From Nocardioides dokdonensis FR1436 (GTDB lineage Bacteria; Actinomycetota; Actinomycetes; Propionibacteriales; Nocardioidaceae): 64,000 bases of DNA. Numbering within the stretch: position 1 is the stretch's first letter; every line of letters begins with the position of its first letter. Under the pieces are notes generated by a model. That model searched no databases. It saw nothing but the letters and a program-made list of their open reading frames with translations, and was not told where the DNA came from. The stretch is taken from assembly GCF_001653335.1 (NCBI RefSeq), contig NZ_CP015079.1, positions 4,312,708 to 4,376,707 on the forward strand, read 5' to 3'. Of the stretch, positions 60,442-64,000 are shown in pieces. The position numbers and the translations under genes are program-made.

Positions 60442-60655
60442 TGGGCCTCCCCGAGGGTGCCGCGGCGGAACTCGAGCGCGGCGCGGACCTCGGCCGGGGT
60501 CAGGGTCGCAGCTGCGCCTTCGCGGCCTGGACTTCGTGCAGCTGGGCGACGCAGCCGGTCAGCTGCTCGATCGCCTCGATCTCGCGGCCGGCGATCGCGA
60601 ACAGCTCGGCGATCTGCTCCGGCTTACGGGTCTCGCCGTCGTGGGTGTTTGTCAT
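60438..60655 (-). CDS. Small helical protein (about 72 aa), frameshifted
   Basis: ATG 60655 after CTGGAGGTGG. KPEQIAELFAIAGREIEAIE and TGCVAQLHEVQAAKA; after a one-base loss near 60512 it continues LTPAEVRAALEFRRGTLGEA and stops in an overlap with the ParA-like GTG. First gene after 36-bp element 5. Unrecognised. Confidence 0.5.
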
Positions 60656-60672
60656 GGGCTTCACCACCTCCA

Positions 60673-60708
60673 GTCGCCTATGTGTCGCGGGGTGGCGCGA
60701 GCGATCAC
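60673..60708 (-). promoter_or_regulatory. 36-bp repeated element, copy 5
   Basis: GTCGCCTATGTGTC...GAGCGATCAC. In gene orientation it ends 17 bp before the first gene of the ParA-like/T4SS operon. One base differs in the otherwise fixed GTCACCTA end. Confidence 0.62.
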
Positions 60709-60716
60709 TTCCGGGC

Positions 60717-61665
60717 TTATTCGTCATGGCCGAACTTCCTCGGGGCGGCCGCGGCGAGGGCGCGCATGGAGCGAGAGCCGTGGCGACGGACGGTCGCCTC
60801 AGAGACCCCGATGCGGGGCGCGACCGGCTGGACACCTCGTTGCTGAGCAGGCCGCCATACCCGCGCGCCAGCCTGCGGGTCTCGACTCGGTCGGCCTCCT
60901 CGACCAGGCACAGCAGCAGGTACCGGTCCGCGGGGCTCACCTTGTGGTCGCAGGCCCACGCGAGCAGCTCCAGGAGCTCCTCAGTGGCCGACGGCTCCTC
61001 CTGCTCGGGTCCGGCGTCGGCGAGGATCTCGGGGCGGTGGAACAGCGCGCCGGCGACCCGCTCGGTCGGCATCTCGGCCGAGTAGCCGGCACCGCCGTCG
61101 ACGCTCGTCAGGTCGCCAGCCGAGAAGGACTCGACGAGGGTGGTGTTGGCCCAGGTGCGGTCGGCGCGGGAGACGTAGAAGAAGTCGCCGACCTCGCGGA
61201 GGACACCGACGCGGGTGTTGATCAAGATGTTGGCCGCGACCTTGCGGGTCCGGCGCCACTTGAAGCTGCGGACCTCGATCCACAGCTGGGAGGCCACGAG
61301 CTCGTCGACCCGCTCGACTGCTGACCAGGTGCCGGCCATCACCGGCTGGCTGTCGCGGAAGACCTCGCGTGGCGGGAGGGTGCTCAGCCAGCCCGCGAGC
61401 GGCAGGCGCCGGGCAGCAGGCACTTGGCCAGAGCGGCCGCAGCGGCGATGTCGCCGCCGCCGTCGGGGGCCGCCAGCATGGCCAGCGCGAGGAGGACCGG
61501 GTCGGAGGTTTCGTGGTCCACCGTCGGAAGCCAGGAGCGGAGATCGTCGAAGTTGTCGACCACACCGAGGCGCGGATCGGCGGCCACCCAGGCCGGCCAC
61601 TTCTGGCGGGCCTGGTCGAGCAGTTCGCTGTTGTCGTCGAGGCCGAGCTGGTCGCCCACACTCAT
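60717..61665 (-). CDS. Hypothetical regulator with sigma-region-4-like HTH, frameshifted
   Basis: ATG 61665 with AAAGGAGCG upstream, about 315 residues. N-terminal part DQLGLDDNSELLDQARQKWP and LLALAMLAAPDGGGDIAAA. The frame changes near 61404 into GWLSTLPPREVFRDSQPVMA, ELVASQLWIEVRSFKWRRTR and DRTWANTTLVESFSAGDL; a second change near 60838 precedes the end RIGVSEATVRRHGSRSMRAL. The end (GVSEATVRR with preceding DRYLLLCLVEEADR) reads like a sigma-factor region 4 or LuxR-type HTH. It may control the transfer genes. Confidence 0.55.
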
Positions 61666-61710
61666 CGCGCTCGCTCCTTTCGTCCGTGGCTGAGCACGGC
61701 AGAAAGATCG

Positions 61711-61772
61711 CGAGCAGGCGTCCCCGCATCCGTCCCCCCAAACCCCTGATTTCGAGGGGGGACGCCTGCTCG
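61711..61772. repeat. 15-bp perfect inverted repeat
   Basis: CGAGCAGGCGTCCCC (61711-61725) and GGGGACGCCTGCTCG (61758-61772) are exact mirror arms 32 nt apart; GGGGGGACGCC recurs once more near 61804. It lies 46 bp upstream of the HTH protein gene, so it may be an operator or leader attenuator. Confidence 0.6.
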
Positions 61773-62011
61773 ACGGGGATACGGTCGTTGCGTTTGCGCA
61801 GGTCAGAGAGGGGGGACGCCCCCGCCCCCGAAAAACAAAAAAGTTCCCGGCCGACCCTTGCGCGGCCTTCCTTCTCATGCGCGGTCGAGCGGCCCCGGAC
61901 GGCAGTCGACGCGACGCCGGTCCGGCGCCGGCGCAGCCTCTCCCCGGCCTGGACGCCGTGAGTTTCTGGATCTCCTGCGCGCTCGATCGGCCGTGCTCTA
62001 CTAGGCGCCGA

Positions 62012-62041
62012 AGCCCCAGGTGACCCGAGACGCCTGGGGCT
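62012..62041 (+). terminator. Stem-loop followed by TTTCCCC
   Basis: AGCCCCAGG and CCTGGGGCT pair over a 12-nt loop; TT and CCCC follow on the plus strand. It could stop antisense transcripts. No plus-strand gene ends here. Confidence 0.4.
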
Positions 62042-62120
62042 TTCCCCTTCGCAAAGGTGGCCCGCGCAGGCCGGATACTCGCCGCCGGCCAGGCTCGATC
62101 CGAGGCCCTTAGAACGAGAA

Positions 62121-62154
62121 CAGGTCCCCGTCCTGCTCCGAGGACGGGGACCTG
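62121..62154 (-). terminator. Strong terminator of the secreted-protein operon
   Basis: CAGGTCCCCGTCCT and AGGACGGGGACCTG are perfect 14-bp arms with a 6-nt loop, 36 bp after the stop at 62190. On the minus strand TTCTCGTTCT follows. Confidence 0.7.
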
Positions 62155-62189
62155 TCTCCTGTGGTCGCTGAGTGACTACCGACCACTCA

Positions 62190-63093
62190 CTACGTCAGCA
62201 CCTGGGCCTCACCGATGCGGATCGGCAGCGCGTCGGTGGTCAGGTCGAACTCGATGGTTCCGGACTGACCTCCGCCGGCCCACTCGACGACCCAGTGGCT
62301 CGTGGCGGTGACCTGGTAGGCCCCATCGGGCTGGTCCGTTGACATCTTCTCGTAGCGGTGCCCACACGTCGGCGAGTCCTGCTTGCCGTAGTGGTCGGCG
62401 TACGGGGTGCCCTTGCCTGTGCAGGTCACCGTGGTCCCGTCACCCATGTCCCAGACGATGCTGGAGACGCTGGCGGTGGCACTGACCGACACCGACCCTC
62501 GCTGGCCGATGCAGTGATCGGGCCGAACGTGTCGTCCGTCGGGCTGTCGACCCACATCCACACCGGGAGCCCGACAAGGCCAACCCGGTTCGGACCCGAT
62601 TCGGGGACGATGCCGATCTGGATGGGATCCAGGTCCATCGAGGCGATCGCGCGCTGAGCGAGCACCACAGGGTCGATGGTGACTACTTCGCCGGTCTGCA
62701 CCCACGTGTACTCCCAGGACGATCCGGGCGGCGGGAAGTAGCAGACGTGCCAGGCGCCATCTTCCTTCGTCTGGCCGCGGGCGGCTGAAGATCTTCGCCC
62801 AGCTCACCAGCCGAAGGTCCGATCCAGCACTCGTGAAGGCTGCTCCACACCGACCCTCCGGGGCCGGTGCACGGAATCTCTCTCCCGTTGTAGTTGCAGG
62901 TGGAGGAGCCGCCGGTGTCGCCGTCACCGCCGTTGCCGCCGTTGCCGCCACCATCCTCCTCGTCCTCACAGACGACCTCGCCCGTCTCCTCGTCGACGTC
63001 GCAGCCATCAGCGTTGGCCGCGGGTGCCATTGCGACCACGACCACGAACGACGCGCCGAGCATCGCCAGCAGAGCGATGATGCGCCTTAGCAT
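62190..63093 (-). CDS. Secreted PKD-like protein, frameshifted
   Basis: ATG 63093. Signal peptide (LRRIIALLAMLGASFVVVVA...ANA), an acidic/Gly-rich linker with CDVDEETGEVVCEDEEDGG, then CNYNGREIPCTGPGGSVWSS. The frame changes near 62778 (to GQTKEDGAWHVCYFPPPGSS and VVTIDPVVLAQRAIASMDLD) and near 62505 (to SATASVSSIVWDMGDGTTVT, a PKD-like strand, and CGHRYEKMSTDQPDGAYQVT). The family is found on actinobacterial mobile elements. Role unknown. Coupled to the lipoprotein gene upstream (ATG overlaps its stop). Confidence 0.6.
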
Positions 63094-63651
63094 GACTCCT
63101 CCCACAGGAGGTCAGATTCGGTCACCTTCCACGTGCCCTTGTCCTTGACGAGGGTGTACTTGACGGGCGCTGGGTTGCGGAGAGGGTTGCCTTCAGGAGT
63201 GGTGTAGTCGGGCGTCCGCACCTTGCCCTTCACCTTCACGGTTACTCCTGAACGGTCCTCGCAGTCCGTGATCTCGATCGAGCTGCCGCGGTTTCGCGGC
63301 TCCCCGAGCGTGTGGACGTAGCTGCCGGTCTTCGTGACGTCGGCAATCTTCATGTCGACGACCGCTTCCTGCAGCTCAAGAAACTCCTCACCCGTCGCGA
63401 CCGGGTTGAGGGCCTTGAAGTCGATCGTCCGCTTCCGGTGGGCCAGGTCCCTCACCTCGAGGTACTTCGTCAGCTGGGCCGCCGCCTTCTCCTCCGGTGT
63501 CTTCGGAGTCGGCGTGCTGGTGGGTGTCGGCGAGGGGGACTGGCTCGGGGTCTCCTGGACCGTGGGCTCGGTGTCGTCGCCGCCGCAGCCCGTCAGGGTC
63601 AGTGCGAGGGCGAGGGCCCCTCCCCGAGTGCGGAGTGGTGCTTCCTCATGT
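63087..63651 (-). CDS. Lipoprotein (about 188 aa), frameshifted near start
   Basis: ATG 63651 with AGGAGGAGAC upstream. MRKHHSALG then, after a one-base shift near 63620, GALALALTLTGCGGD with the lipobox Cys, a Pro/Thr/Ser linker, and a domain TPEEKAAAQLTKYLEVRDLA, FLELQEAVVDMKIADVTKTG and PVKYTLVKDKGTWKVTESDL. This looks like an NTF2-like/SnoaL extracytoplasmic fold. Unrecognised at family level. Confidence 0.6.
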
Positions 63652-63920
63652 GGTGTCTCCTCCTGTGTGGGGCGACGCCATGACTGACCGCTGGCTGACG
63701 TCGTTGGCAATGTGCTCGAGGTGTTCTTCGGCTGCGTCGACGAGCTCGGCCAGCGAGCCGTTGTCGGCGGGGTCGATCCCGAACTTCTTGTCGGCGTTGT
63801 AGAGCGTGCGGATGGTGTCGCGCACGAACACGGGCCGCGCGACGCGGGGCGTCGAGATCGGGGCGGTCGCCGCCCGGCCGCGACGTATCGGCCGGTGAGT
63901 TCCTGGTCGAACGTTGTCAT
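63646..63920 (-). CDS. Hypothetical protein (about 91 aa), frameshifted
   Basis: ATG 63920: TTFDQELTGRYVAA, then after a one-base shift near 63880 TAPISTPRVARPVFVRDTIR and ADKKFGIDPADNGSLAELVD, helical to the end. It overlaps the lipoprotein gene start. Unrecognised. The last 80 bp of the window contain no clear gene. Confidence 0.5.
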
Positions 63921-64000
63921 GTGCTGGTGCTCCCTTCCCGAGTCAGCGCGAGCCAGCCGTGTGTTGGATGATGGTCTCGTGCGCTCCGACAATTCCATGG

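Larger units (their letters stand above)
61666..62189. other. 523-bp intergenic region with several stem-loops
   Basis: No gene on either strand. Holds a 15-bp inverted repeat (61711-61772), an A-rich tract CGAAAAACAAAAAAG near 61838 unusual for this GC-rich DNA, and two stem-loops (62012-62041, 62121-62154). It should contain the promoter of the regulator gene at 60717-61665. No iteron array or other clear replication origin was found. Confidence 0.45.

Noticed and set aside
1..64000. tRNA, rRNA, CRISPR array, integrase, replication initiator
   Set aside because: Looked for on both strands by eye; nothing convincing seen, so element ends and replication type cannot be stated.

Overview
The window is GC-rich, densely coded DNA from an actinobacterium. 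DUF3152, DUF3093, DUF3817, DUF4192, DUF6153, CmtR-type and SCO6880-type proteins, GTG/TTG starts and stop-start overlaps all point there. A Nocardioides-like host is plausible but cannot be proved from these bases. The content fits a mobile element (conjugative plasmid or integrative conjugative element): an accessory cargo block (about 1-27 kb) followed by an IS21-type insertion (27.6-30.2 kb) and a conjugation/maintenance block (30.4-64 kb). I see no integrase, replication initiator, tRNA, rRNA or CRISPR array, so neither the ends nor the replication mode of the element is visible.

Cargo block. Positions 75-4020 (minus strand) form an extracytoplasmic thiol-redox operon: DsbA, VKOR, CcdA, a ResA-like thioredoxin and a DUF3152 protein. 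Across a palindromic operator lies a methyltransferase, then a cupredoxin-like lipoprotein with a polytopic membrane protein, a DUF3817 protein and a VanY-like peptidase. Positions 10.2-16.4 kb hold His/Met-rich copper-style proteins (a His-motif lipoprotein, DUF305, DUF6153) and two efflux pumps (MFS, MMPL). Positions 16.4-20.3 kb hold a CmtR-like Cd/Pb sensor, a Zn/Cd/Pb P-type ATPase, signal peptidase II and CadD. Positions 20.4-26.8 kb hold apolipoprotein N-acyltransferase, two TlpA/ResA lipoproteins, ResB, CcsB and a second CcdA, which is a full System II cytochrome c maturation set. Four related ACTAC...GTAGT palindromes precede the redox, lipoprotein and maturation genes and suggest one regulon whose regulator is outside the window.

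IS21-type element. It has 25-bp inverted ends, four subterminal repeats at each end, a 6-bp target duplication, intact istA and a frameshifted istB. It splits a small DUF4258-like gene.

Conjugation block. DUF4192, SSB, an orphan ParB-like protein, DUF932 and small plasmid-type genes precede a large MobF relaxase fused to a RecD-like helicase and a DnaG/TOPRIM-like primase region. Downstream on the minus strand lie a two-part coupling protein, a 1047-aa surface protein with two EEP nuclease/phosphatase domains plus several peptidoglycan-hydrolase-type domains, VirB4/TraC, SCO6880/PrgI-like, VirB6-like and other membrane subunits, a ParA-like ATPase, and a protein with a sigma-region-4-like helix-turn-helix. 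A 36-bp element occurs five times, each time just upstream of a transfer or maintenance operon and always in the same orientation relative to the gene. It looks like a shared promoter/operator.

Caution on reading frames. Many genes, above all from 52.6 to 64 kb, are broken by single-base indels, although sequence stays protein-like across the breaks and stop-start couplings survive. I give the whole gene span in those cases and say where the frame changes.
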